This document shows, in pieces, positions 43,553 through 52,650 of a stretch of 64,000 bases of DNA (the stretch's first letter is position 1; each line of letters opens with the position of its first letter). The DNA is taken from the NCBI RefSeq assembly GCF_030013905.1, contig NZ_CP124862.1, positions 4,095,051-4,159,050 on the forward strand, given 5' to 3'. The notes beneath the pieces were generated by a model. The model was not told the DNA's origin. It saw only the letters and a list, made by a program, of their open reading frames with translations, and did no database searches. Made by a program: the position numbers and the translations under genes. This stretch comes from Petroclostridium sp. X23 (GTDB lineage Bacteria > Bacillota > Clostridia > SK-Y3).

Positions 43553-43694
43553 TGACGGGGGACGGTTATGGGGCTGACATTTGGAAGTTTTGTGCTTCAA
43601 ATTATTTTGCACTACAACATACCAGATATTACTTATGCATCAATAGTTAAAAGTAAGCTGCATAAATAGGGCAGTGTAAAATTTTCAAATGTCA
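43553..43694 (+). repeat. long palindromic repeat with G-U compensated stem
   Basis: After a REP-like GGGGGACGG start, the 22-nt arm 43575-43596 (TGACATTTGGAAGTTTTG...) pairs with 43673-43694. All five non-Watson-Crick positions are G-U pairs as RNA. No gene is present in 43420-43922; the rest is AT-rich and holds the promoter of the ger operon. Confidence 0.6.
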
Positions 43695-43922
43695 CGAAGA
43701 AGGATAGTCGAAAAAGTTTTTTCGGTTCAATTATCAGTGGTTTTTGGTTGGTGGGGTATACCATTTTGTGACTTTACTTTTTCAAATAATATCTATTGGC
43801 AATCATTTCGTTGTTCTTTTCTATGATTATCATGTTTATATACCGTTTATTTATTAATTGGGAATATGTATGAATTGCAAAGCTAGTGAGATAATATTAA
43901 AAGCAGTTGGAAGGAGTGACTT

Positions 43923-45452
43923 TTGTCGTTGAGGTTTGGGAGAAATAAAAAGGAGCTTAATGTAGCAGACTCAAAAGGAAAATTAGAAATGAATAATAAA
44001 GACATAACATCTGAAAATATTAAGACTATTCTATCCGACAGTAGTGATATAAGCTATCAAGTTCACTATATAAATGGCTGCCGTGACATTCCGGTTACCG
44101 TTGTTTTCGTTGAAGGACTAGTGGATATAAAAATGTTGAATGATGATGTTCTAAAGCCCTTAACACAAGAAAGAGTATTAATTGAGGTAACTGATTTTGA
44201 CGACATTATAGAGCTCATAGAGTACGGAACGGTCTATCATGCTTCGCGTAGATTGCATCAAAATTTGGGAGATACCCTAAAGGATATTTTAAACGGTGCA
44301 GTAGCTCTGGTATTTGATAAAGAAAAAAAAGCGGTTACACTTGATATAAAAGGCTTTGAAAAGAGGGGGATTAGCGAACCGACCGCTGAGAATGTAATAA
44401 AGGGAGCAAAGGATGCTTTCATAGAAGTGCTTAGGGTAAATACCGCATTGGTTCGTCGAAAAATACGCACCCCTTATCTACGGGTAAAAGAAGTTGCCGT
44501 AGGACGCCAGACAAATACGCCTATTGCTGTAATTTATATTGAGAACCTGACAAATGAAAAGATTGTTAAGGAGGTCTTCAAACGCCTTGAAGAAATAGAT
44601 ATTGATGGTGTACTTACCGCAGGAAGTATTGAGGAATTCATTATTGATCATAAACGCACCATGTTTCCGCAAGTGATGAATACCGAAAGGAGTGATAAGT
44701 TTTGTCATAATATTATAGAAGGAAGAGTAGGAGTTATTATCGATGGATTACCGGTTACATACATAATGCCGGCTACACTGACTTCTTTTTATCAAGCGCC
44801 GGAAGATTATGCGCAAAATTATGTTATAAGCTCTTTCCTTCGATTTCTACGCTATGCCGGTTCATTGGTGACTCTATTTTTACCTGCATTTTATGTGGCG
44901 ATAACAACTTTTCATCAGGAGATGATTCCCACGGTACTTGCTGTTTCCATTATCCAAAGTAAATCAGAAGTACCTTTTCCAACAGTAACTTCGATTTTTA
45001 TGATGTTAATTGCATTTGAGATATTGCTTGAAGCAGGACTCCGGCTTCCAAAAACAATCGGTCAGGCAGTATCTATTATAGGGGCGCTGGTGGTAGGGCA
45101 AGCAGCCGTTCAAGCAAAACTCATCTCTCCTGTTGTGGTTATTGTTGTTGCCGTTACGGGAATTTGCGGGTTTATCATGCCTAATCAGGATTATTCAAAC
45201 GCCCTCAGGATTTTTCGTCTGGTATTCGTGATAGGAGCGTCCATTGCCGGCCTTTATGGGCTTTCATTGATTTTTATTATGCTTGTGTATCACTTAAATA
45301 CGATCGAAACTTTTGGTGTTCCTTATTTTAGTCCTTTTGTGGCTAATGAGGGGCGTGAACTTACAGAGGATACACTTATCAGGTTACCCCTGTTCCTAAT
45401 GAAAAAGCGACCATCGAGTATTAAGAGTACAAATAAAAAGCGTCAGAAGTAG
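43923..45452 (+). CDS. gerA: spore germination protein, GerA family (A subunit)
   Basis: 509 residues. A hydrophilic N-terminal domain (1-290), then about 5 helices with conserved PAFYVAITTFHQEMIPTVLAVSIIQSKSEVPFPT and FEILLEAGLRLPKTIGQAVSIIGALVVGQAAVQAKLISP, hallmarks of GerA. TTG start behind GGAAGGAGTGAC. First gene of a gerA-C-small-B operon. Part of the nutrient receptor of the spore inner membrane. Confidence 0.95.
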   Translation: MSLRFGRNKKELNVADSKGKLEMNNKDITSENIKTILSDSSDISYQVHYINGCRDIPVTVVFVEGLVDIKMLNDDVLKPLTQERVLIEVTDFDDIIELIEYGTVYHASRRLHQNLGDTLKDILNGAVALVFDKEKKAVTLDIKGFEKRGISEPTAENVIKGAKDAFIEVLRVNTALVRRKIRTPYLRVKEVAVGRQTNTPIAVIYIENLTNEKIVKEVFKRLEEIDIDGVLTAGSIEEFIIDHKRTMFPQVMNTERSDKFCHNIIEGRVGVIIDGLPVTYIMPATLTSFYQAPEDYAQNYVISSFLRFLRYAGSLVTLFLPAFYVAITTFHQEMIPTVLAVSIIQSKSEVPFPTVTSIFMMLIAFEILLEAGLRLPKTIGQAVSIIGALVVGQAAVQAKLISPVVVIVVAVTGICGFIMPNQDYSNALRIFRLVFVIGASIAGLYGLSLIFIMLVYHLNTIETFGVPYFSPFVANEGRELTEDTLIRLPLFLMKKRPSSIKSTNKKRQK

Positions 45453-45461
45453 GAGAATGCT

Positions 45462-46679
45462 ATGAAGCAAACGTTAATAGGAATAATACTTTCGTTGTTA
45501 ATGATAAATTCAACAGGATGCAAAGCAAAATTTTTGCCTCAGAGCCGGGAAATAGATGACCTACAGCTTGTACAAGTGATTGGAATTGACAAGTCGCCCG
45601 ATCATCCGGGAAACCCAATGATAACGGCAGCAAGTAAAAAGCTTACAGAAGTTGGTAGCCAGGAAAGTCCGGGAAGCAGCGGAGGAGGTGGTGATAGTAC
45701 GGGTGGGAAAGCACTGGTTGTGACTTCACAAGGGAAAACAGTATTTGACGCAGTGCGGCATATACAGACACATGTTGATAAAACGGTATTTTGGAGTCAC
45801 ACCGATTATTACATGATTGGCGAGGAAGCAGCAAAAGAAAATATTGCCAAATATATTGATTTTTTTACACGTGATCATGAACTGCGTATAGAGGCAAAAG
45901 TATATATAGTAAAAGGCTCAACGGCGAAAGAATTGATAGAGGAGGTCAACAAAACCGACTTTTTCATTCTTGACAAGCTTGATAGTTTGGGACAAAATAT
46001 TAAATTGCTAAGTACCTCAGAAGAAATGAAGATTTCTGATTTGATGAGGTTTATTGACATACATCATTCGTCTGCACGTGTCCCATGTATAGAACTGGTA
46101 AGACGAGAAAATGAAAGCAATAAGCAATTGTTTGATGTAGAAAGTAATGGATATGCTATATTTAAAGACTTAAAGCTGGCAGGTTTCATTGGAAGAGAAA
46201 TATCACGGGGAGTAAATCTTATCACCAATAACGTAGGTTCATCTATTGTTACTGTAAAAGACTTGTCAGGTCAAGACGTATCCCTAGAGATTATCGGTAA
46301 CAATACAGAGGTTATACCGTACTTTATTGATGACAATCTGGCAGAAGTCACTATAAAATCAAAGGTAAAAAGCAATCTGGGCGAGATTCAATCTCAAATG
46401 GAAGTAATAAGAGAAAACTCTATTCACCACATGGAACAACAGCAATCAACGATTTTAAAAAAAGAGATGGAAGATGTTTTCGAAAAAGTTTTGGAATTTG
46501 AATCAGATTGCCTTGATATTTGCGATAAAATCAGATTGAGAAGTCCTGTAAAATGGAAAAGAATTGAGAAGCAGTGGATGCAAATACTGCCGGAGATTAA
46601 ATTTAATGTTCAAGTTGATTCAGTAATAGAAAGAAGTTATGAATTACGGGAACCCAGTGGATATAAAGGGAAGGAGTAA
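45462..46679 (+). CDS. gerC: spore germination lipoprotein, Ger(x)C family
   Basis: 405 residues with lipobox NSTGC (Cys about residue 20), EIDDLQLVQVIGIDK at the start of the domain, and the GerC C-terminal part (ILKKEMEDVFEKVLEFESDCLDICDKIRLRSPVKWK). A Gly/Ser-rich insertion (SQESPGSSGGGGDSTGG) lies at about residue 65-80. Follows gerA by 9 bp. Confidence 0.93.
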   Translation: MKQTLIGIILSLLMINSTGCKAKFLPQSREIDDLQLVQVIGIDKSPDHPGNPMITAASKKLTEVGSQESPGSSGGGGDSTGGKALVVTSQGKTVFDAVRHIQTHVDKTVFWSHTDYYMIGEEAAKENIAKYIDFFTRDHELRIEAKVYIVKGSTAKELIEEVNKTDFFILDKLDSLGQNIKLLSTSEEMKISDLMRFIDIHHSSARVPCIELVRRENESNKQLFDVESNGYAIFKDLKLAGFIGREISRGVNLITNNVGSSIVTVKDLSGQDVSLEIIGNNTEVIPYFIDDNLAEVTIKSKVKSNLGEIQSQMEVIRENSIHHMEQQQSTILKKEMEDVFEKVLEFESDCLDICDKIRLRSPVKWKRIEKQWMQILPEIKFNVQVDSVIERSYELREPSGYKGKE

Positions 46680-46681
46680 AC

Positions 46682-46888
46682 ATGGTTTACTTGATGAGCA
46701 TCATCATACTATTAAGTATACTGGATATAAAAGATATGAAGTCAAAAAATCAAAAAAAGGATATATTTGTATATATTTTGTTTATGCTGATGGTTGCAGT
46801 TTTAGGACTTTTTTATCTCTCCAATCCGGAACGTGATAGTTTCTCGGAAATATTGCTTTCATTGTTTGGGCAGGAAGGAGGAGTGTAA
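46682..46888 (+). CDS. small membrane protein in ger operon
   Basis: 68 residues with two predicted helices (MVYLMSIIILLSILDIKDM; DIFVYILFMLMVAVLGLFYL) and a C-terminal SLFGQEGGV. It starts 2 bp after gerC and ends directly at gerB, so it belongs to the operon. Comparable to the small fourth (D) subunit present in some ger operons; it could tune receptor function. Similarity not proven by sequence. Confidence 0.75.
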   Translation: MVYLMSIIILLSILDIKDMKSKNQKKDIFVYILFMLMVAVLGLFYLSNPERDSFSEILLSLFGQEGGV

Positions 46889-47977
46889 TTGTTAGCCTCA
46901 AAAGAAAAGATATCGATACGTCAGGCAGTTATACTCTTTTTAATGCTTGTATATTCGCCTGCAATACGCTTATTCCCTGTTTCTTCGGCAGAGATAGGAG
47001 AACGTGCGGGATGGTTAACACCGATTTTGGCAGCATTACCTCTTATTTGCCTTGTATATGTTATGCAAGCACTGTTTAAAAAGGATAAGGAAGCAAACCT
47101 TTCAGATATGTTTCTCAAAATTATAGGAAAGGTCCCGGGAAGAGTGTTATTATCACTATATCTCGTATGGTTGATGGTTTTACTAGGTTTATATGTACGT
47201 TATTTTACCGAAAGATTTTTAACATCACTGCTCCCTAACACTCCTATGGCCTTTTTTACGGTAACCATTCTGATAGTTGTTTTTTACGCCGTTCGGGGTG
47301 GAATTGTTGCATTAACCAGGACGACAGAATTTCTTTTTCTTGCATTTTCAGTTATTTTTATTATTTTATTTTTGTTAACCATTACAAACGTTGAAATAAT
47401 TAATTTGTTTCCGGTAACATATTATGACATCTGGCCAATTACTAAGTCCACATATTCAATTCTTGGGATATGGGGATATTTTACGTTCATTTTCTTTTTT
47501 GGAGATAAGATAAATAATAAGGAACATATTAAAAGATTTGGACTTCAAGGTACGGTCTATCTGGTAGTAATGGCGTTAATGCTCTTAATTCAGACCATCG
47601 GAGTATACGGTCATACTATTATTCAACGTGTTTCACTGCCTTACTTTGTAGTTGTAAAAAGCATTTCAGTAATGGAAAGTATTGAACGAATAGAATCAGT
47701 AGCTCTTGCATTTTGGGTAATTGTGGACTTTGTAATTATATCTGTTTTTATGTATATTATTATCAGCATTATCAAGTCGCTTTTTTCTCTTTCGGGGTCA
47801 AAGTCGCTACTAAGTCCGGTTACTTTATTTGCTTTTATTTTTTCTTATTACATAGCTCGAAACAGGTTTGAACTTGCAAACTTCTCAAAGTATATTGCGT
47901 TGACAACAAATATACTTTTTGGTTTTGTTTTTCCTTTTATCTTATTTGTAATTGGGAAGATACGAAAAAAAATATGA
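46889..47977 (+). CDS. gerB: spore germination permease, GerB family
   Basis: 362 residues with about 10 helices, of the APC-like spore permease family (ISIRQAVILFLMLVYSPAIRLFP; LYLVWLMVLLGLYVRYFTERFLTSLLPNTPM; WGYFTFIFFFGDKI). TTG start behind GGAAGGAGGAG. Likely binds the germinant. No terminator is obvious after it; a repeat follows. Confidence 0.92.
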   Translation: MLASKEKISIRQAVILFLMLVYSPAIRLFPVSSAEIGERAGWLTPILAALPLICLVYVMQALFKKDKEANLSDMFLKIIGKVPGRVLLSLYLVWLMVLLGLYVRYFTERFLTSLLPNTPMAFFTVTILIVVFYAVRGGIVALTRTTEFLFLAFSVIFIILFLLTITNVEIINLFPVTYYDIWPITKSTYSILGIWGYFTFIFFFGDKINNKEHIKRFGLQGTVYLVVMALMLLIQTIGVYGHTIIQRVSLPYFVVVKSISVMESIERIESVALAFWVIVDFVIISVFMYIIISIIKSLFSLSGSKSLLSPVTLFAFIFSYYIARNRFELANFSKYIALTTNILFGFVFPFILFVIGKIRKKI

Positions 47978-48009
47978 GAAGTTTTTAATCTTTATCACTG
48001 GTAATAAGC

Positions 48010-48074
48010 GGGGGCGGTTCTGCTGCTTGGCAAACATTCGTGTTTGTGATAGTATGAAGCGTAAGAACCGTTCG
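48010..48074 (+). repeat. palindromic repeat after the ger operon
   Basis: GGGGGCGGTTCT (48010-48021) pairs with AGAACCGTTC (48064-48073), with an inner hairpin AAACA-ttcg-TGTTT. Resembles the GGGGACGGTTCT repeats near the RHS fragment. Confidence 0.6.
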
Positions 48075-48158
48075 GACTGCTGAAAAAGTCTGATTTAGCA
48101 CGCAGAAGGAGTGAAGCATGGCCGGTTAAAGTATTAAAATCAGAAAAAGAGGTCATTT

Positions 48159-48608
48159 ATGATTAGACTTGTTACAAATGAAGATTTCAATCCATGGTTA
48201 GAATTAGCTGGAGAGGTTGAGCCATTATTTGGTGAAATGGTAGGAAATGAAGATTTTAAAAAGGGAATAAGAGATTGCATATTTAATTCATCAGCCTTTT
48301 GTGTTTTAAATACTGATAATGATATTGAAGGTATAATTGCAATTAATAAAGCTGAGAATGAGATATCTTGGTTAGCAGTCAGAGAAAAAAGTAGGTCTAA
48401 GGGTTATGGTCATCAATTATTAAAAGCAGCGCTTGATTGCTTAGACAGTAAAAAGCCTGTCTTTGTACAAACTTTTTCTCCTAATGCGAACGCTGGTGAA
48501 GCTGCAAGAAAGATGTATATGAAATTTGGATTTAGAGATTATAAAGATGGTGGAAAAAATCCTGCCGGTATTGATACAATAATTATGATTAAGATAAACG
48601 ATGTTTGA
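48159..48608 (+). CDS. GNAT-family N-acetyltransferase
   Basis: 149 residues. Motif A (SWLAVREKSRSKGYGHQLLKAALDCL, acetyl-CoA loop) and the following strand VFVQTFSPNAN with AARKMYMKFGFRDYKD (motif B) are intact. Substrate unknown. Its 3' end runs right into the BCCT remnant on the other strand. Confidence 0.9.
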   Translation: MIRLVTNEDFNPWLELAGEVEPLFGEMVGNEDFKKGIRDCIFNSSAFCVLNTDNDIEGIIAINKAENEISWLAVREKSRSKGYGHQLLKAALDCLDSKKPVFVQTFSPNANAGEAARKMYMKFGFRDYKDGGKNPAGIDTIIMIKINDV

Positions 48609-49111
48609 ATATTCTTACTTTTTAAGAGTAAGATTGCAGCTGCAAAACCTTCCATAAAAGACCAGAATACCCTTTGCGGTACCGGTGAATCCAATTTCCC
48701 TCCAGAGGTTATATTATCTACAACCAGTGAGCCGGAATCACTAGACGTTACAAAAAATGAAATTACTAGTATGGTAGCAATTGCAGATAACAAAATCTTT
48801 AACAGTCCAGAAAAGATAGGGAGATTTAAATAGCTAATCATTTCAAATAAAGCGATAGGAAGCTTGTCTTGAACAGTTGCAAATAAACTTCCGTTCAAGG
48901 TACTATTCAGATAAATGGCTGTCCCACCAAATACTGATAGCCATATAAATGACAAAAGTGAAGGAATAATCAGTACTGCCAATACAAATTCTCGAATAGA
49001 CCTTCCTTTAGATATTCTAGCAATGAACATACCTACGAAAGGAGACCATGATATCCACCATGCAAGATAAAACACCGACCAACTACCTTGCCAGGATGAT
49101 TTATCTGCTTT
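48606..49111 (-). pseudogene. internal fragment of a BCCT (betaine/carnitine/choline) transporter
   Basis: About 168 codons. SWQGSWSVFYLAWWISWSPFVGMFIARISKGRSIREFV is the diagnostic BCCT motif; VTSSDSGSLVVDNITSGGK also fits. BCCTs have about 500 residues; here the N-terminal half is absent and the C-terminus is cut at the GNAT gene. No start. A relic of a rearrangement. Confidence 0.85.
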
Positions 49112-49165
49112 TCTCCTTTATTGATTTCTTGTAAAGAAGCCCGGCAGGCCGGGCTTTTGTTATAG

Positions 49166-49528
49166 CTATTGTTTATACGGAAGTTGGGTCTTATAACCGC
49201 TAAATACATCAAATGCATCCCTTATTTGGGGATTGGTTGCAACATCAGCCTGGTATTCACCCAGACTAAACATTTCATTGAAAAAAATAGTATGTGTACT
49301 CTGTATTTTGTTACGGTTGTCTATCAGCAGATTGCGGAGATCGTCATTTATCGCTTCATTTATAGCAATCTGATAGTTGACAAGGATATGCTTTTTATCC
49401 AATAGGATATCATTTACCCGATCTCGCAAGTTTACGGTTGCATCCTTCACCTGTGGGAGTTCATCGGAAACTTGCCTGCCGATTTTTTGTACTCCTATTT
49501 TGGTTGTAATTATTGACTGAGTATCCAT
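49166..49528 (-). CDS. spore coat protein, CotF (Coat_F) family
   Basis: 120 residues, alpha-helical: DILLDKKHILVNYQIAINEAINDDLRNLLIDNRNKIQSTHTIFFNEMFSLGEYQAD matches the Coat_F pattern. Starts (ATG 49528, or TTG 49531) overlap the end of the next gene; GGAGG 9-12 nt upstream. Forms a two-gene coat operon. Confidence 0.8.
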   Translation of the reverse strand: MDTQSIITTKIGVQKIGRQVSDELPQVKDATVNLRDRVNDILLDKKHILVNYQIAINEAINDDLRNLLIDNRNKIQSTHTIFFNEMFSLGEYQADVATNPQIRDAFDVFSGYKTQLPYKQ

Positions 49529-49746
49529 CAATGCATCTGACCTCCTTGCTTTTTTACTATTTGATCTACATAATTTAAAAGATTTAAATAGTTTTGCTGA
49601 TGCATATTTGCAGTATCAAAGAATAATTTTTGCCGTGCAGGGTTCAGCTCCTGATGTGCGTATTGAAAACACTTTTTTGTTGAAAGCAGTTCCCAGGACA
49701 AGATATCCTTTATATAGTTTACTTCCTTTGTAGATAAATTCTGCAT
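49528..49746 (-). CDS. small spore-coat-associated protein (Coat_F-like)
   Basis: 72 residues: NLSTKEVNYIKDILSWELLSTKKCFQYAHQELNPARQKLFFDTANMHQQNYLNLLNYVDQ, an amphipathic helical pattern similar to the N-terminal part of Coat_F proteins. ATG 49746 with GGAGG 7 nt before it. Overlaps the downstream coat gene, so they are translated together. Confidence 0.72.
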   Translation of the reverse strand: MQNLSTKEVNYIKDILSWELLSTKKCFQYAHQELNPARQKLFFDTANMHQQNYLNLLNYVDQIVKKQGGQMH

Positions 49747-49948
49747 GTAAAAACCTCCTGACATAATCTAGTCCCAATTAGTATTTGCAAACATATATAC
49801 AATTATAAAATATTGTTAGTTATTTCTTAACTTTCTATAATACAAAATGCCAAAGCAGAGTTATAGTTTTTATTTTCAGACCGGATAATAAGTTTAAATT
49901 GTATCAAAATATATTATAAAAGTATTAAAATCTGAAGGAGATAAAGCT

Positions 49949-50857
49949 ATGAATGTTGATATCATAGGTGTCCCAATTGATTTGGGTGCAAACAGAAGAG
50001 GCGTTGATATGGGGCCAAGTGCTATAAGATATGGCGGCTTGAAAAAAGCTATAACCAGTCTTCATATAGCTTATAAAGATATTGGCAACATTGATGTGCC
50101 GGTTCCGGAAAGTTATCAAGATTTCGAAGATGAGCATTTTAAACATGCTAAAGAAATCGCATATGTAAATAGGAATTTAGCTGCCATAGTGAGCGAAAGT
50201 CTCTTATCTGGGAATTTCCCTATCGTTCTCGGTGGTGACCATAGTATTGCTGTAGGGAGCATCTTGGGTACGCAAAGTGTATTTAAAAATATTGGCGTGC
50301 TTTGGATAGATGCACATGGTGATTTCAACACGAAAGAAACTACTTTGTCAGGTAATTTGCATGGAATGTCTCTTGCAGCATCAGCAGGGTTTGGTGCATT
50401 TGAAATGACGGAGTTTAAACCTGAAGATGTTAACTACGTGAACCCGGAGAAAGTTGTGCTGATAGGTGCCAGAGATATAGATGACGAGGAAGCTAAGTTA
50501 ATAAAAGAATCAGGTATTACGGTATTTACAATCTCTGATATAGATAAATATGGGATAAAAGAGGTAATGGTTAGAGCTTTAGAAATTGTAGCGACAGATA
50601 CAGAAGGATTTCATGTCAGTTTTGACGTGGACGTTATGAGCCCTAATGAAGCGCCGGGGGTGGGGACTCCTGTAAATGGAGGGCTTACATATAGAGAAGC
50701 ACATCTTGCAGCAGAAATGATAGCAAATAGTAGGAAATTATGTTCTTTAGAGGTTGTTGAAGTGAACCCTATTCTTGATCATATGAATCAAACGGGCAAA
50801 TTGGCTGTATCCCTTATTTGCTCGATGATTGGAAAAAGAATACTAGGCTCACTTTGA
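49949..50857 (+). CDS. rocF: arginase
   Basis: 302 residues. Hydrolyses L-arginine to ornithine and urea with two Mn ions. Ligand motifs: GGDHSIAVGS (His), WIDAHGDFNT (Asp, His, Asp), and SFDVDVMSPNEAPGVGTPVNGGLTYREAH (Asp, Asp; PGVGTPVNGG is characteristic of true arginases). ATG follows GAAGGAGAT. A convergent gene for a probable ornithine-processing protein lies 95 bp away. The operon-linked ureohydrolase at 14271 is a different branch of the family. Confidence 0.95.
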   Translation: MNVDIIGVPIDLGANRRGVDMGPSAIRYGGLKKAITSLHIAYKDIGNIDVPVPESYQDFEDEHFKHAKEIAYVNRNLAAIVSESLLSGNFPIVLGGDHSIAVGSILGTQSVFKNIGVLWIDAHGDFNTKETTLSGNLHGMSLAASAGFGAFEMTEFKPEDVNYVNPEKVVLIGARDIDDEEAKLIKESGITVFTISDIDKYGIKEVMVRALEIVATDTEGFHVSFDVDVMSPNEAPGVGTPVNGGLTYREAHLAAEMIANSRKLCSLEVVEVNPILDHMNQTGKLAVSLICSMIGKRILGSL

Positions 50858-50893
50858 AGCTTTATAATTGCTCTTGATACGGCAATTCTGTAA

Positions 50894-50938
50894 AAACTAA
50901 CAAGACTTCAAAGCGATAGCTTGAAGTCTTGTTAGTTT
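50894..50938. terminator. bidirectional terminator between arginase and TIGR00300 gene
   Basis: An 18-bp perfect inverted repeat (AAACTAACAAGACTTCAA at 50894-50911, complement at 50921-50938) with a 9-nt loop; A-run on one side, T-run on the other. Serves both convergent genes. Confidence 0.9.
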
Positions 50939-50952
50939 TACACAATAAAATT

Positions 50953-52041
50953 CTAAAGTAAGTTTCTATCCAAGTTAACCAGGAAGTCTTGAACATTCGT
51001 TACAATAGATGTTACTTCCAATGTCCCTCTGTCTCTTAATTTATTAACTACAAACTCTGATATATCTACACTATATATAAACACCGGTCTTATCCTGTTA
51101 TTTATTACTTGATAGGAGGGTGTCATATTGCCTACTGCAATTGTATGAAGTTGTGTCGCCAATCCTAAAACAGTTGTAGCTTTTTTAGTATATTCTCTCA
51201 TGAGATCTTGAGCATCATATACATTGGAAATGATGCCGGGGAGCGGGCCGTCGTCTCTAATTGATCCTGCTAAGATGAGAGGAATATTGTTCTTAATACA
51301 GGCATAAACAATACCGTCACAAACATGCTCTTGTTTTATAAATTCATCTAGAGAAGAGTACTGCCGGGCCTTGTTTATTACGTCAATATGATGATAATGA
51401 CCTTTTGAGATTGGAACTTGTGTATATATATCCTGTCCAAGGGCAGTTTTAAATAATGCACCTTCTAAGTCATGGGTAGCTAATGCATTTCCAGCGAGAA
51501 TCGTACTAACGTAACCCTTTTCAATTAGAGAAATCATTGCTTTTTTAGAATCGTGGTCAAAAGTCACTGCAGGTCCCAGTACAAACACTATATGGCCATG
51601 ATCTTTCTCGTATGTCAGTAATTCATACAATCTATCATAGTCTCTGGAAAAAGAAGTTTCCCGTGATCTTCCTGTTCTGAAAACAAACGTTTCATCTGAT
51701 GATTGCTGGTTACCTCTAAATCCATCGGTATGAACATAGATTCCCTGAGTAGCATCTTCAGCTCTTCCAACTACAACTCTTTCTCCCATCTTCAATTTTC
51801 TAAACTCTTTTACTTCTAAGCTGCCATCATCTTTTATTGCTACTACGCAGTCCATCCGGCTTTTATCTACAAGAGTCCATTTATCATTTATTTTAAAATA
51901 TTCAGGAAAAATTGTTGTTGCATGAAAATTGTCCGGAGCAACACCATCTTTTACAACTACTTCCGTATGCACATTTGGACTAGATATAAAAGTATCAGAT
52001 TCAAAATCCGGTGCATTATATTCAGGCAATATAAAATTCAT
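50953..52041 (-). CDS. TIGR00300/LOR-SDH-domain protein, probable ornithine cyclodeaminase
   Basis: 362 residues. The N-terminal LOR/SDH region (ATTIFPEYFKINDKWTLVDKSRMDCVVAIKDDGSLEVKEFRKLKMGERVVVGR) and the NAD-binding type C-terminal part (HIVFVLGPAVTFDHDSKKAMISLIEKGYVSTILAGNALATHDLE; PLILAGSIRDDGPLPGI) fit TIGR00300. Archaeal members and the C-terminal domain of AgrE/ArgZ are ornithine cyclodeaminases (ornithine to proline plus ammonia). With arginase next door this gives arginine to proline. No N-terminal arginine dihydrolase domain is present. Start ATG 52041 with GGAGG upstream. Confidence 0.8.
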   Translation of the reverse strand: MNFILPEYNAPDFESDTFISSPNVHTEVVVKDGVAPDNFHATTIFPEYFKINDKWTLVDKSRMDCVVAIKDDGSLEVKEFRKLKMGERVVVGRAEDATQGIYVHTDGFRGNQQSSDETFVFRTGRSRETSFSRDYDRLYELLTYEKDHGHIVFVLGPAVTFDHDSKKAMISLIEKGYVSTILAGNALATHDLEGALFKTALGQDIYTQVPISKGHYHHIDVINKARQYSSLDEFIKQEHVCDGIVYACIKNNIPLILAGSIRDDGPLPGIISNVYDAQDLMREYTKKATTVLGLATQLHTIAVGNMTPSYQVINNRIRPVFIYSVDISEFVVNKLRDRGTLEVTSIVTNVQDFLVNLDRNLL

Positions 52042-52336
52042 ATATTAAATCCTCCATCTGATTTTAATACCATATTCTAATGAATATTGCTACATTACGT
52101 ATTTATTAGGATTTGTATCTCCTGATATGAATATGCATTGAGAGGTTAATTTTGAATATCAACAGCTAAATTTATCATATTCTTCTAATAATAAGGTAAT
52201 TACCTAAATTTCGTACAAACGTGAACCTTGAAAATGTAATATACCGGACACCATAATATAACAAAAGGTGAAAGCCCATTTTTATCGAATTGTTTAGTCA
52301 TCACACAAAAACATATCGAAGGGGGTTTTCACCTAT
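52042..52336. other. intergenic, promoter of TIGR00300 gene and end of a transposase remnant
   Basis: No gene. AT-rich; the right part (from about 52240) probably belongs to the decayed insertion sequence. Confidence 0.3.
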
Positions 52337-52640
52337 ATGAAAAGTATAACCTTTACCACAGGTGAATTTAAAGAAGAAAAAACTTCTGCGAAAAGCTTGT
52401 ACCTGATAAAGTCGCTGCTAACATGTTAAATATGGATCGTTTTCCTGACCAATCTCAAGTAAATGACTTGATCCGTAGAATAGACAGCAAAGGCGTTGAG
52501 CAGCTAAAAAATGTACATCATCAAATGTTCATGCAGAACGCACAGTGTCTATCGGCTACAGATTTTGTTGTGGTAGATATTGACCAATCAGGCCTTATCG
52601 CCAATGGTAAGACTTGTGAGTCTCTAAATACTTTATTTAA
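52337..52640 (+). pseudogene. transposase remnant
   Basis: ATG 52337 opens MKSITFTTGEFKEEKTSAKSL... which stops after about 31 codons; the body continues in another frame from 52423: MLNMDRFPDQSQVNDLIRRIDSKGVEQLKNVHHQ... ATDFVVVDIDQSGLIANGKT, typical of the start and first catalytic Asp region of DDE transposases of Firmicutes. Homology ends near 52630 against the response-regulator 3' end. Frameshifted and truncated. Confidence 0.72.
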
Positions 52641-52650
52641 AGAAATTTTA

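Noticed and set aside
48539..49075. Functional small membrane protein
   Set aside because: Clear internal piece of a BCCT transporter without start, N-terminal half or proper C-terminus; overlaps the GNAT gene end.
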